Origin: Lachnospiraceae bacterium 3-1
GTDB lineage: Bacteria > Bacillota > Clostridia > Lachnospirales > Lachnospiraceae
Reading direction: 5' to 3'
Length of the DNA stretch: 64,000 nt
NCBI GenBank assembly: GCA_000403255.2
Contig: KE159592.1
Span: 186,001 to 250,000, forward strand
Part shown: positions 24,081-32,215 of the stretch, in pieces
How positions within the stretch are numbered: the stretch's first letter is position 1
How the letters are laid out: each line of letters opens with the position of its first letter
Notes under the pieces: model-generated
Databases searched by the model: none
What the model was told of the DNA's origin: nothing
The model's input: the letters and a program-made list of their open reading frames with translations, nothing else
Program-made: the position numbers and the translations under genes

Positions 24081-25238
24081 TTATATACTCACCTGCTCTA
24101 CTTCACAGATGATAGTTTTCATAATTTTACTCAATTCTATTTTCTGGTCCCTCGCAATCTGTAAATATCGCATCAGACGCATATCTTTTCTTGCATACAT
24201 TTGCTTATATACATTCAAATTATGTTTATATAAAATACGTTCTCTTTTACATGTTTGTTCACTATGAACATTCAATTTACCAGTCTTTACATAATTACAA
24301 AATCCACATTTTGCGCCACTGCAAGTAAAAGCAATATCACATTCATGACAAAATGCTTTAGGTGCCACATGCCCCCTTGCAGACTCTAAAAATTTCTTAC
24401 GATTTAATCCTGTTCTTACAGTTCCAAGATTCCATACCTCGTCATTTACTACATATCCACAAGGAAATAGTTCTCCACTACTATTAATTGTCAGATGTCC
24501 TGCTGATCCACCTGAACAATATTGAGGTATAGAAGCTGCAACAAATGTTCCAATCTTGTAGTCATGAAGATTTAAAGTGGCATCTTTTTCCCTACAAATT
24601 ACATCTAAATAAAATTGATCCATTTTATACATCTGTTCATCCAATATTTTCAATCCTTGCTTGGTCCATTCGCCCATATTATCAATGCCAAGATGAAATT
24701 TATGAATACCCATATGATAAAAATATTGAAGATTTTCATACAAAAATTCTACGTTATTTTCTGTTACTGTCATTCTTACAGAAAATGACAATTGCATTTT
24801 TTGCATTAAACGCATATTTTCTATAATATTGTCATACACGTCCACTCCATTTTTGCTTTTACGATTCAAATTATGCGTTCTCTTATCCCCATCAATACTA
24901 ATAGAGACATCCACATTATATTTTTTGAAAAGCTCAATCACGTCTGCATCTAATAAAACACCATTAGTTGTTATATGAAATTCAAAATTTTTCTTGCTTT
25001 CTGGATATTTTTGATTTATAATATCCATACATTCATAAATTAATTTTTTGTTAAGAAGAGGTTCGCCACCCAGAAAAGTGAGATCGAGTTTTTCACCTTC
25101 TGGATTGTGTTGAACTATAAAATCAATTGCAGTTTTCAAATCATCACTGCTTAGTATTTTTTTTCGTTTATCATCACCTTCATAACAGTAACTGCATTTC
25201 AAATTGCAGTTTTCTGTTAAATATAAAGTACATTCCAA
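24081..25238 (-). CDS. Radical SAM/SPASM peptide maturase next to the precursor genes
   Basis: 385 aa from a TTG that has AAAGGAG 9 bases upstream, giving an N-terminus close to the core, as in the second maturase. Motifs: LTENCNLKCSYCYEG, FLGGEPLLNKK, SISIDGDKRTHNLNR. The SPASM region has YCSGGSAGHLTINSSGELF and CGYV, then AFCHECDIAFTCSGAKCGFC and a last Cys in QTCKRER. It is the first maturase behind the tandem precursor genes and so the prime candidate for acting on them. Upstream in the same frame the sequence stays open for 43 more codons to a TGA, and could encode a longer N-terminus from a non-ATG codon. See the small frame at 25345-25449. Confidence 0.86.
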   Translation of the reverse strand: MECTLYLTENCNLKCSYCYEGDDKRKKILSSDDLKTAIDFIVQHNPEGEKLDLTFLGGEPLLNKKLIYECMDIINQKYPESKKNFEFHITTNGVLLDADVIELFKKYNVDVSISIDGDKRTHNLNRKSKNGVDVYDNIIENMRLMQKMQLSFSVRMTVTENNVEFLYENLQYFYHMGIHKFHLGIDNMGEWTKQGLKILDEQMYKMDQFYLDVICREKDATLNLHDYKIGTFVAASIPQYCSGGSAGHLTINSSGELFPCGYVVNDEVWNLGTVRTGLNRKKFLESARGHVAPKAFCHECDIAFTCSGAKCGFCNYVKTGKLNVHSEQTCKRERILYKHNLNVYKQMYARKDMRLMRYLQIARDQKIELSKIMKTIICEVEQVSI

Positions 25239-25344
25239 ATATACCCACTCCTTTAAGTATTGGTCATATACGAATTGCTTAAAGAAGTGTATATGACCAA
25301 TTGAAAATTTAATATGTAGTTTTCCGTCAATGGCTGACAAAGAT

Positions 25345-25449
25345 TTAATGTCTGGATTTTGAATTCATGACATAATGCAACATTTCTAACCGACCAAAGT
25401 TTTTTTCTGTTGCCCCTGTTGTCTGCCATTTTCTTTTACCAAAATCCAT
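25345..25449 (-). CDS. 34-codon frame of doubtful status between precursor copy B and the first maturase
   Basis: It begins MDFGKRKWQTT behind CAGGAG and ends MNSKSRH. The ribosome site derives from the same sequence that follows precursor copy A. Two neighbouring reading frames stay open across the following 100 bases. One leads into the radical SAM gene, the other ends exactly at the maturase ribosome site. A run of seven A lies in the middle. The small frame could be a genuine mini-protein or the start of a gene broken by a frameshift. No family is recognised. Confidence 0.35.
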   Translation of the reverse strand: MDFGKRKWQTTGATEKNFGRLEMLHYVMNSKSRH

Positions 25450-25467
25450 CCGATTTTCTCCTGTCTT

Positions 25468-25635
25468 TTAATTAATGTGGGAAATTGCCGGACCGCCAAA
25501 TACGCAGTCATTTAAGCATTTCTGTTTGTGAGTTGTGCAATAACCATAGCCTTCTACACTCTCATCATCTTCCTTTTCATTTCCTGATTCTGGTCTTTCA
25601 CCATTTCCTTTTTTGAATTCTTTTGTTTCGCTCAT
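25468..25635 (-). CDS. Cys-rich RiPP precursor, copy B
   Basis: 55 aa, soluble, with a strongly charged acidic leader (residues 1-27, many Glu, Lys, Gly and Asn) and a core that begins near VEGYGYC. Cysteines at 33, 40 and 44 (Cys-x6-Cys-x3-Cys) are followed by VFGGPAISHIN. It is identical to copy A except for Val45 in place of Ala45. AGGAGG lies 8 bases before the ATG. The next full gene on this strand is a radical SAM/SPASM maturase, which is the standard arrangement for thioether-type RiPPs such as sactipeptides and ranthipeptides. No double-glycine leader is present; the protease in the third operon may cut the leader. The chemical structure of the product is unknown. Confidence 0.82.
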   Translation of the reverse strand: MSETKEFKKGNGERPESGNEKEDDESVEGYGYCTTHKQKCLNDCVFGGPAISHIN

Positions 25636-25653
25636 ATCTTTTCCTCCTGTCTT

Positions 25654-25821
25654 TTAATTAATGTGGGAAATTGCCGGACCGCCAAATGCGCAGTCATTTA
25701 AGCATTTCTGTTTGTGAGTTGTGCAATAACCATAGCCTTCTACACTCTCATCATCTTCCTTTTCATTTCCTGATTCTGGTCTTTCACCATTTCCTTTTTT
25801 GAATTCTTTTGTTTCGCTCAT
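25654..25821 (-). CDS. Cys-rich RiPP precursor, copy A
   Basis: 55 aa and the first gene of the long island operon. The leader is acidic and Gly/Asn/Glu-rich and the core reads GYGYC, then Cys40 and CLNDCAFGGP with Cys at 33, 40 and 44, ending AISHIN. Copy B downstream is a tandem duplicate with a single substitution (Ala45 here, Val45 there), so the cell would make a two-variant mixture, as some two-component or microheterogeneous bacteriocins do. AGGAGG precedes the ATG. A LytTR-type promoter lies about 40-105 bases upstream, which ties expression to the agr circuit. Related to the 63-aa peptide at 10377-10568 in acidic leader, Gly-Tyr and Cys spacing. Confidence 0.83.
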   Translation of the reverse strand: MSETKEFKKGNGERPESGNEKEDDESVEGYGYCTTHKQKCLNDCAFGGPAISHIN

Positions 25822-25860
25822 ATCTTTTCCTCCTCTCTGCCTTTGGCTTTCGTTAATATT

Positions 25861-25924
25861 AAAATATCACTTACTTACTTTCTTGTATACACCAATTGCC
25901 TAATCTACTCTCTACATTGCCTAA
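25861..25924 (-). promoter_or_regulatory. LytTR-type operator and promoter of the precursor/maturase operon
   Basis: On the minus strand two identical TTAGGCAAT repeats (25916-25924 and 25895-25903) are separated by exactly 12 bases, followed by 28 bases and TATTTT (25861-25866). This is the best copy of the three island operators. Between 25925 and 26072 nothing else is recognisable. Confidence 0.75.
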
Positions 25925-26072
25925 AACACTCTCAAAAAACACTTAAAATATTTTTTAATTATACTGCTTGTGTCACTCTACATTTTAATATCTGTCTCGT
26001 ATCAGAAGAAGAACTGCAAGTAGACAATATAATTTTCTCCGGTCAGTCATTCTTCTCCTTTCTTCTGACTCA

Positions 26073-26112
26073 TGTATTTTTGTGGCTCCGGTTTTGTTGG
26101 GATTAGCGAATC
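26073..26112. repeat. Right copy of 40-bp direct repeat flanking the island
   Basis: 39/40 identical to 6947-6986. It includes the stop codon and last codons of comEC (ATTAGCGAATC on the plus strand), which fits insertion of the island at the 3' end of comEC with duplication of the target. Confidence 0.75.
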
Positions 26113-28505
26113 ATACAGTGAATTTTGGAAAATTGAACTGAAATTTCTCCATGGTCCATGGTACAGAGAACATGACTTGCGGTATCCCTAAGCCGTTCCA
26201 TTGCCTCAGCTCCTGGATGTCCATAGGAATTCCCTTTTCCACAGGATATCACCGCCAATTTCGGAGACAGCATCTCAAGAAATTGCTGACTATTGGAACG
26301 ATTGGACCCATGGTGCGCACCTTTGTAAAAATCAATCTTCTTAATTTTATTACTCCTCATCCATGTTTCAATTTCACGCTCTTTTACCATCTGCGCTTCT
26401 TCCTTTTCTCCAATATCCCCTGTAAATATCCCAGTAAATCCACGATATTCCAAAGATATCACCAGCGAATTTCCATTTCGTTCTAAATTCTTCTCCTCTG
26501 TCATTTCTTGGCTTTTTGGATGAAAGACAGTGAATATAAGATCATCATTACCTTGCAAATCACCTTTTCTCATTCCAAATTTCATACCAGGTTTTGCAAA
26601 AATCACCCTGCACCCTGCTTTTTTTACCAGATACAATAACTTTTCGGATGCTTCATCCCTTACCATTCCCTCTCCCACAATCACATATTCGATGGGATAT
26701 CCTGCTTCCAACAGCTCCAGAAACCCACTGATATGGTCCTGATCTGCATGGGATAGTATCCATCCTTTGATGGATGCAATTCCTTTTGACTTTAGGAAAG
26801 GAAGAATCCGGTAAATTCCCACCTGTTTCACATCGCTGCTGCCTCCATCTACAAAAAAATGTTCCCCTTCTTCTGTCTGAATCAAAATTCCATCTCCCTG
26901 TCCCACATCCAACACATCAATTTCAAAGCGGGGACTTTCTCTAAGAAATAGGAGCATACCAAGGGCAAGAAAAATACCTGTGAGCCATTTCTTCCCTGCC
27001 CCTTTCCAAAGTAGGTATAGGATGAAAATCAGAACACCATAATACAGAAAAATAAGAACTATTTCCGGTTTTCCAGCTATCCATACTGCCCCTGGCAGAC
27101 AAAGAGCCTTCTGGCAAATCCATTCATTTGCTGCAAGCAGCCATCCTGCCGGAGTAAGAATAAATTTTCCTGCCGGAAGAAAAATGCTGCCTGAAAAAGC
27201 GCCCAATACAGATAAAAACAGCAACGGTCCCATCAAGGGAAGCATACACCCATTAATTAGAATGCCATAACAAGGTATTTCATAATAGAAATACAAGGAT
27301 AAGGGCAAGGTTGCAAGCTGAATGCAGCCACTGACAAACATAGTCTCCCAGCATTTTTTCAACCATTTTCTCCAGAACAAGCATTTTACTTTCTTTTTTT
27401 CATTTTCATTTGTATCCTTCCATGATTTTTTTAGAATTGCTGCAATGACTGTAACACCCAAAACAGCGCTGTAAGAAAAGAGAAATCCCGTATGATCCAA
27501 AAGAAAAGGATTTTTCCATATTTGAACCATAAAGCTGAGTCCAAGGGCCGTAGACGAATCATAACTGCATCCAAGAATACGGGCGGTTATTCCCATAGAA
27601 AACATAAGAATGGCACGTACCGTAGAAATTTCCATGCCAGATAGCAGGCCAAAGCTAAAGACCATCCCGATAGATATTAACCCACATATGCGCTTTGGAC
27701 AAAAGAACCTTTGCAACAAGCGATAGCTTCCCATTCCAAGCAGGGAGATATGTAAGCCAGAAATTGCCAGAATATGAGCAATTCCCGCTGCCTGGTATAA
27801 ATTTTTTATTTCTTTATCCAAAAGAGTTTTATCTCCTAACGTCATATCTGCCAGTAACCCAGCATCTTTTTGAGACATGCACTGAAGGTATACGTTTCTG
27901 AATTTTCGGCGCACTTTTTCAAGAAACACCGAGTAAAAGCCTTTCTTTTCTAAAATTAGTGTTTCCTTTTGGGCATACAGACGAAATTCTATTTTTTTAC
28001 TTTGGTAATATTTCTTTTCATTGAAATTCCCTTCGTTGCGGGATATTTGAAATGGTGCATATGCCCCGGTAATTTTCAGAATATTTCCCGGCTGTATATG
28101 CTTATTTGAACTATAGACAAGAATTCCATGACACGGATAAATCATACCGTCTGCAAGTACATGGGTATCTGTTAGAATATAGCGATACTGTGTGGCCGTC
28201 TCTTCTTTTTTCTGAACTTTTCCTTTTACTGTAATTTGTTTGCCCTCTTCCAGTACTTCTTCCAGTTGATTCCGAATCTCCAATTGATTGTGGAGCTGGC
28301 AAAAACCCAAGCAAAAGAAAAGGATACAGAAAAGATTTCGAATGAAAACAATCTTCCAAATATTTTTTTGACTTGTAAAAATGGTGATGGAAACGGAAAG
28401 TAAGAATAAGAAAAAACCTGCCAAGAGCAAAGCATTTCCATACGTTCCCCAAAGAATACCCATAAGAAGAGAAATTGCCAGACAGCAGACGAAACGATTA
28501 GCCAT
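26103..28505 (-). CDS. comEC: ComEC/Rec2 DNA-uptake channel protein
   Basis: 800 aa from the ATG of MANRFVCC, preceded by AAGGAGG. An N-terminal membrane part with an OB-fold-like loop (GKVQKKEETATQYRYILTD) is followed by the Competence domain with many helices (HILAISGLHISLLGMG, GFLFSYSAVLGV). The C-terminal metallo-beta-lactamase-like domain has DVGQGDGILIQ, FVDGGSSD and LSHADQDHISG. ComEC forms the inner-membrane channel for transforming DNA, and its lactamase domain is thought to degrade one strand. It overlaps the end of the GerMN gene by 8 bases. Full length, despite the island border at its stop codon. Confidence 0.92.
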   Translation of the reverse strand: MANRFVCCLAISLLMGILWGTYGNALLLAGFFLFLLSVSITIFTSQKNIWKIVFIRNLFCILFFCLGFCQLHNQLEIRNQLEEVLEEGKQITVKGKVQKKEETATQYRYILTDTHVLADGMIYPCHGILVYSSNKHIQPGNILKITGAYAPFQISRNEGNFNEKKYYQSKKIEFRLYAQKETLILEKKGFYSVFLEKVRRKFRNVYLQCMSQKDAGLLADMTLGDKTLLDKEIKNLYQAAGIAHILAISGLHISLLGMGSYRLLQRFFCPKRICGLISIGMVFSFGLLSGMEISTVRAILMFSMGITARILGCSYDSSTALGLSFMVQIWKNPFLLDHTGFLFSYSAVLGVTVIAAILKKSWKDTNENEKKKVKCLFWRKWLKKCWETMFVSGCIQLATLPLSLYFYYEIPCYGILINGCMLPLMGPLLFLSVLGAFSGSIFLPAGKFILTPAGWLLAANEWICQKALCLPGAVWIAGKPEIVLIFLYYGVLIFILYLLWKGAGKKWLTGIFLALGMLLFLRESPRFEIDVLDVGQGDGILIQTEEGEHFFVDGGSSDVKQVGIYRILPFLKSKGIASIKGWILSHADQDHISGFLELLEAGYPIEYVIVGEGMVRDEASEKLLYLVKKAGCRVIFAKPGMKFGMRKGDLQGNDDLIFTVFHPKSQEMTEEKNLERNGNSLVISLEYRGFTGIFTGDIGEKEEAQMVKEREIETWMRSNKIKKIDFYKGAHHGSNRSNSQQFLEMLSPKLAVISCGKGNSYGHPGAEAMERLRDTASHVLCTMDHGEISVQFSKIHCMIR

Positions 28506-29493
28506 CTGGTCCCTCCTCTTCAATTACAACCTTTTCATTTCCTTTTTCAATTTGTTCTTCTTGAGACTGGGCGCCTTCGTCCATATAATCCAGGTTTCTC
28601 TCATACATAGTACTCAATTCCATTGTTTCACGGTACTTTATGGTATTATCCCCGTTCACAGAGATTTGTACTTTTGTAACATTAGGAAGCTCTGCCAAAG
28701 AATTTACAATGGAATAGATCACCACAGGTTCCGCAATTTCATAATTCTGGTTGAGAAAACCTTCGTTCAGATTTACAAACCCTACCCCGTCTAAGACCGA
28801 TACATTGACCAGCTTTGTTCCATCTGGAATAGCCGAACGCACGCCATCGCCCTTGGGACCCTTCAAAAGCTGCTCCATCACCAGCTTCTCCATGGAAATA
28901 TTGCTGCTGTAATGAACTTCCTGTACTTCTGGTATCAATCCAGTCCCTTCTGGATTAGAAAAATAAAGGGTAATGCTGGCTGTTTGAATGGTATTAATTT
29001 GTTCCCCAGGATTTTCAATAAAGCTCTCTGCTGTCATCAAGCCGATTAAACTTCCGCTTTCATCCATTAACGGAGAATCTTCCACATAAAATGAAATGCA
29101 TTCCACGCCTTCTACCTGTGCCAGCGTCCTTACAATAGCCGCACGGCACAATACCTCACTTACATTATCCATTTCCAGATATGCGCTGTTAAAATACATA
29201 TAGAGCTGGGCATTATCCAATTTCCAGGATTTTAATTTTACCCCTTCCGGGACTGCCTGATGGTAATCTTTGGAGTCTTGTTTCTGAAAAAGTTTTTCCA
29301 AAAACTCCTGTATCATTCCTCTATTATCTTTTGTCTCTGGTTCATATCCGATTGCAACTGTCTTTGTATTTTCTTTATTTACATAAAAAATTTTATATTC
29401 CGCTGAATCCTTCCGCCCTCTTTCACAGCCTGCAAGCCCTGCAATGAAAAGAAGCAGAATCAACAGATACAGACTTCGTTTCTCTCTTCTCAT
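28498..29493 (-). CDS. Lipoprotein with two GerMN domains
   Basis: 331 aa. The signal peptide ends in a lipobox (FIAGLAGC), so it is an exported lipoprotein. Two GerMN-type domains follow (about 45-165 and 190-305), the second with LVMEQLLKGPKGDGVRSAIPDGTKL and VGFVNLNEGFL. GerM-type proteins in Bacillus take part in spore cortex formation and germination; many clostridial versions lie beside a two-component system and are of unsettled role. Here it follows the histidine kinase by 9 bases and runs into comEC, so the four genes are one operon. A highly acidic tail ends the protein. Confidence 0.83.
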   Translation of the reverse strand: MRREKRSLYLLILLLFIAGLAGCERGRKDSAEYKIFYVNKENTKTVAIGYEPETKDNRGMIQEFLEKLFQKQDSKDYHQAVPEGVKLKSWKLDNAQLYMYFNSAYLEMDNVSEVLCRAAIVRTLAQVEGVECISFYVEDSPLMDESGSLIGLMTAESFIENPGEQINTIQTASITLYFSNPEGTGLIPEVQEVHYSSNISMEKLVMEQLLKGPKGDGVRSAIPDGTKLVNVSVLDGVGFVNLNEGFLNQNYEIAEPVVIYSIVNSLAELPNVTKVQISVNGDNTIKYRETMELSTMYERNLDYMDEGAQSQEEQIEKGNEKVVIEEEGPDG

Positions 29494-29502
29494 TCCATCC
29501 TC

Positions 29503-30921
29503 CTACACAATATACATCAAGGGAATACGAACCGTAAAAGTGGTTCCCTCCCCCTCTTTGCTGTGGGCTTTGATGGCGCCCCGATGCATCAAAATGGCGT
29601 TTCTTGTAATGGCCAAACCAAGACCTGTTCCGCCAATTTCCCTGGAATGGGATTTGTCTGCCCGATAAAATCGTTCATAAATATGTTCCAGTGATTCCTC
29701 TGGTATTCCAATGCCAGAATCCTCCACCCGCACAAAAAAATATTTGTGATCTGCATTCAGGGAAACGTGAACCCACCCCTCTGGTTTGTTATACTTAATG
29801 GCGTTTTCCACCAGATTGTTAAGAGCAAGGGATAGCTTTACCTCATCCACCTCTGCACTTACTGGACGAAAGCTTTCCAGTACCAATTCGATATTTTTTT
29901 TCTCGGCAATTGGGCGCAAACGTTTCATAAGCATTTCTAAAAGTTCATTGATATTCACCACAGAGACATTTAGGCTTCCTGCTGCTTTATCCATTTTTAC
30001 CAGGGAAAGCAAATCGTTAATAATTTTATTTTCCCTCTCGATTTCCTCTGCAATATCTCCCATAAATTCCCGATATAACTCCACAGGCGCATCTCCCTGG
30101 CTTAACAGCGAATCTGCAAGTACCTTCATAGAAGTAAGGGGTGTTTTCAATTCATGGGATACGTTAGATACGAATTCCTGTCTGGAATCGTCAATGACAC
30201 GCATTCTGCCTCGCATTTCGTTAAAGGCAGTAGAGATAGCCTCCGTTTCCGCATAATCAGAAATCATCAGATTTTCTTCATCCTCTGTCTGTACCTTTTC
30301 CAAATATTTTGCTAATTTTCCAAGAGGACGTACCAGTCGATTGGACCAAAACAGCGCAACCCCAAGAATTATGACTAAATTTGCCAATTCAATAATTAAA
30401 GCATTGTCCTTAAGATATTCAAAATTCAGCATGATACTGTCTGTGGATACACTGACTAACATAACTCCCTGACTTGTCTCTGAGTCTGCCTTCTTTAAAG
30501 GGATTGCCAACTCAATATACCGGTTCCTGGAATCATATTTTGTAATTTCTTCCCCCTGGAAGCTTTTTACCACTTCTTCTGAAATGATTGTTTTACCGGT
30601 ATCCAGCCCATATGTGTCCTTTACAATTTGAAAATTGCCATTGATAATAAGTATCCTTCCATCGTAAATATTGGACAACATATCTAACTGGGCATTGATC
30701 ATTTCCAAAGAAGTGTCCTTAATATAGTCGTATGTAACCACCTGATTACTTAATATTTTTGCTTGGCCCAATACATCAATACTCCGGTTGGACACGGCTC
30801 GGTTTTCATAACTGGCAAGTACCCCTGCCCGCAAAGCTACATTGGGAAGAATCCCTATCAATGCCATCAATAGAAACAGCCGGAATTTCAGGCTGTGTAA
30901 AAATTTCAATTTCTTCATCAT
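29503..30921 (-). CDS. Membrane sensor histidine kinase (WalK/PhoR-like)
   Basis: 472 aa. One N-terminal helix (about 10-30), an extracytoplasmic sensor of about 140 residues, a second helix (about 178-195), a HAMP linker, the H-box FVSNVSHELKTPLTSMKVLAD and an HATPase with NLVENAIKYN, DSGIGIPEESLEHIYERFYR and GGTGLGLAI. It pairs with the OmpR-type regulator 12 bases upstream. Similar pairs in Clostridia are called WalK/WalR or ResE-like; the essential WalRK accessory genes are not here, so I leave the name open. The signal is unknown; the downstream GerMN lipoprotein may modulate it. Confidence 0.88.
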   Translation of the reverse strand: MMKKLKFLHSLKFRLFLLMALIGILPNVALRAGVLASYENRAVSNRSIDVLGQAKILSNQVVTYDYIKDTSLEMINAQLDMLSNIYDGRILIINGNFQIVKDTYGLDTGKTIISEEVVKSFQGEEITKYDSRNRYIELAIPLKKADSETSQGVMLVSVSTDSIMLNFEYLKDNALIIELANLVIILGVALFWSNRLVRPLGKLAKYLEKVQTEDEENLMISDYAETEAISTAFNEMRGRMRVIDDSRQEFVSNVSHELKTPLTSMKVLADSLLSQGDAPVELYREFMGDIAEEIERENKIINDLLSLVKMDKAAGSLNVSVVNINELLEMLMKRLRPIAEKKNIELVLESFRPVSAEVDEVKLSLALNNLVENAIKYNKPEGWVHVSLNADHKYFFVRVEDSGIGIPEESLEHIYERFYRADKSHSREIGGTGLGLAITRNAILMHRGAIKAHSKEGEGTTFTVRIPLMYIV

Positions 30922-30933
30922 GCTCTTCTTTGC

Positions 30934-31623
30934 CTATCCCTGATAATAATATCCTACGCCCCACTTTGTATGCACATACTTGGGATCACTGGGATTACTC
31001 TCTATTTTTTCCCGAAGACGGCGCACGTGCACATCAACCGTACGTACATCTCCAGGATAATCATTTCCCCACACCAGGTTTAACAATTTTTCCCGGCTGT
31101 ACACTTTATTGGGATTCAACACTAAAAGCGCCAGCAAATCAAATTCTCTGGCAGTAACATTAATTTCTTTTCCAAGGATAAACAAACGGCGGCTCTCTGC
31201 ATCCAGTCTTAAATCGCCATGCTCCACCATTTTGGAATCTTCTTTTTTCACTCGGGCAGGAGAGGTTCTTCGCATAATCGCTTTGAGCCTTGCCTTGACC
31301 TCCAAAATATTAAAGGGTTTTGTTATGTAATCATCCGCTCCATATTCCAGGCCCAGAATCTTATCCATATCATCCCCCTTGGCAGTTAGCATAACAATGG
31401 GTACGGAAGAAAATTCCCGGATGTGCTGGCACACCTCAAAACCATTCATTTTGGGAAGCATAATATCCAACAGTATCATGTCATAGGTATTCTCCGTTGC
31501 AAGCTTCAACGCCTCTTCTCCGTCATACGCGCAGTCTACCTCCATGTCATCCTGCTCTAAACTGAAACGGATTCCCTTTACAATTAACTTTTCATCATCC
31601 ACTACAAGAACTTTCTTCGCCAT
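30934..31623 (-). CDS. OmpR-family response regulator
   Basis: 229 aa. The receiver domain has VVDDEKL, the phospho-acceptor Asp in MILLDIMLPKMNG, Thr in VMLTAKGDD and Lys in YITKPFN. The C-terminal winged helix (about 130-229) has INVTAREFDLLALLVLNPN and the recognition region DVRTVDVHVRRLREKIE ending WGVGYYYQ. It resembles WalR/YycF. It heads the kinase, GerMN lipoprotein and comEC and follows the comEA-like gene by 10 bases, all on the minus strand. Target genes are not evident from the window. Confidence 0.9.
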   Translation of the reverse strand: MAKKVLVVDDEKLIVKGIRFSLEQDDMEVDCAYDGEEALKLATENTYDMILLDIMLPKMNGFEVCQHIREFSSVPIVMLTAKGDDMDKILGLEYGADDYITKPFNILEVKARLKAIMRRTSPARVKKEDSKMVEHGDLRLDAESRRLFILGKEINVTAREFDLLALLVLNPNKVYSREKLLNLVWGNDYPGDVRTVDVHVRRLREKIESNPSDPKYVHTKWGVGYYYQG

Positions 31624-31633
31624 AATTTACACC

Positions 31634-32215
31634 TCAACCTACTCGAACGCTGTCCTTAATTTTTGAAAATACACCGTCTTTGATTCCTTCTATCTTTTTT
31701 AAATCCTCTATCTGTTGAAAGCCGCCGTTCTTCTCCCGCCATTCAAGAATACTCTTTGCCCTGGCTGCGCCAATTCCCGGCAGTGTCATCAGTTCTTTCT
31801 CCGTGGCAGTATTCAAATCAATTCTGCCATCCTTCTGTTGGTATTCTGCTGCCTGCGATTCCTGCTCTCCAATGCTTGGTACATAGACCATTTGCCCATC
31901 CCTTAAAATTTCTGCCTGATTCAGGAGCTTTGCATCTGCAAGCTCAATTAATCCTCCTGCAAGCTCCACTGCCTGAAACATGCGGCTGCCTTCCTTCAAT
32001 TCATAGACACCAGGATTCTTCACTGCACCGCTTACCTGTACATAAATCACATTTTCTACTGTGGAATGTTCTTCTGGTTCTCCAATTTCTGACTCCCTTC
32101 CAGGAATCTCATTACTGGTTTCTTCCAAAAGAATCGTTTGTTCTTTGTTGGTCTGACATCCCCCGATTACAGCAAACATCAGCAGCATCATAATATAGAT
32201 GATTTTCTTTTTCAT
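31634..32215 (-). CDS. comEA: ComEA-like helix-hairpin-helix DNA-binding lipoprotein
   Basis: 193 aa from the ATG of MKKKIIYIMM, preceded by GGAGAAAAG. A lipoprotein-like signal (FAVIGGC) is followed by an SLBB domain (about 57-110, VYVQVSGAVKNPGVYELKEG-like) and two helix-hairpin-helix motifs at the C-terminus (DLNTATEKELMTLPGIGAAR). ComEA binds incoming DNA on the cell surface and passes it to ComEC. It is separated from comEC here by the two-component system and GerMN gene, an arrangement different from the Bacillus comE operon but on the same strand. A lipid anchor instead of a plain membrane anchor is inferred from the lipobox. Confidence 0.86.
   Translation of the reverse strand: MKKKIIYIMMLLMFAVIGGCQTNKEQTILLEETSNEIPGRESEIGEPEEHSTVENVIYVQVSGAVKNPGVYELKEGSRMFQAVELAGGLIELADAKLLNQAEILRDGQMVYVPSIGEQESQAAEYQQKDGRIDLNTATEKELMTLPGIGAARAKSILEWREKNGGFQQIEDLKKIEGIKDGVFSKIKDSVRVG

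Larger units (their letters stand above)
25458..25834. repeat. 186-bp tandem duplication carrying two precursor genes
   Basis: Units 25458-25648 and 25644-25834 are identical except for one base (A/G), which changes Val to Ala at residue 45 of the encoded peptide. The unit includes the whole precursor gene and its ribosome site. Confidence 0.95.

Noticed and set aside
25468-25821. Lanthipeptide precursors
   Set aside because: Cysteines are present, but no LanM, LanB or LanC gene is in the window; the maturases are radical SAM enzymes.
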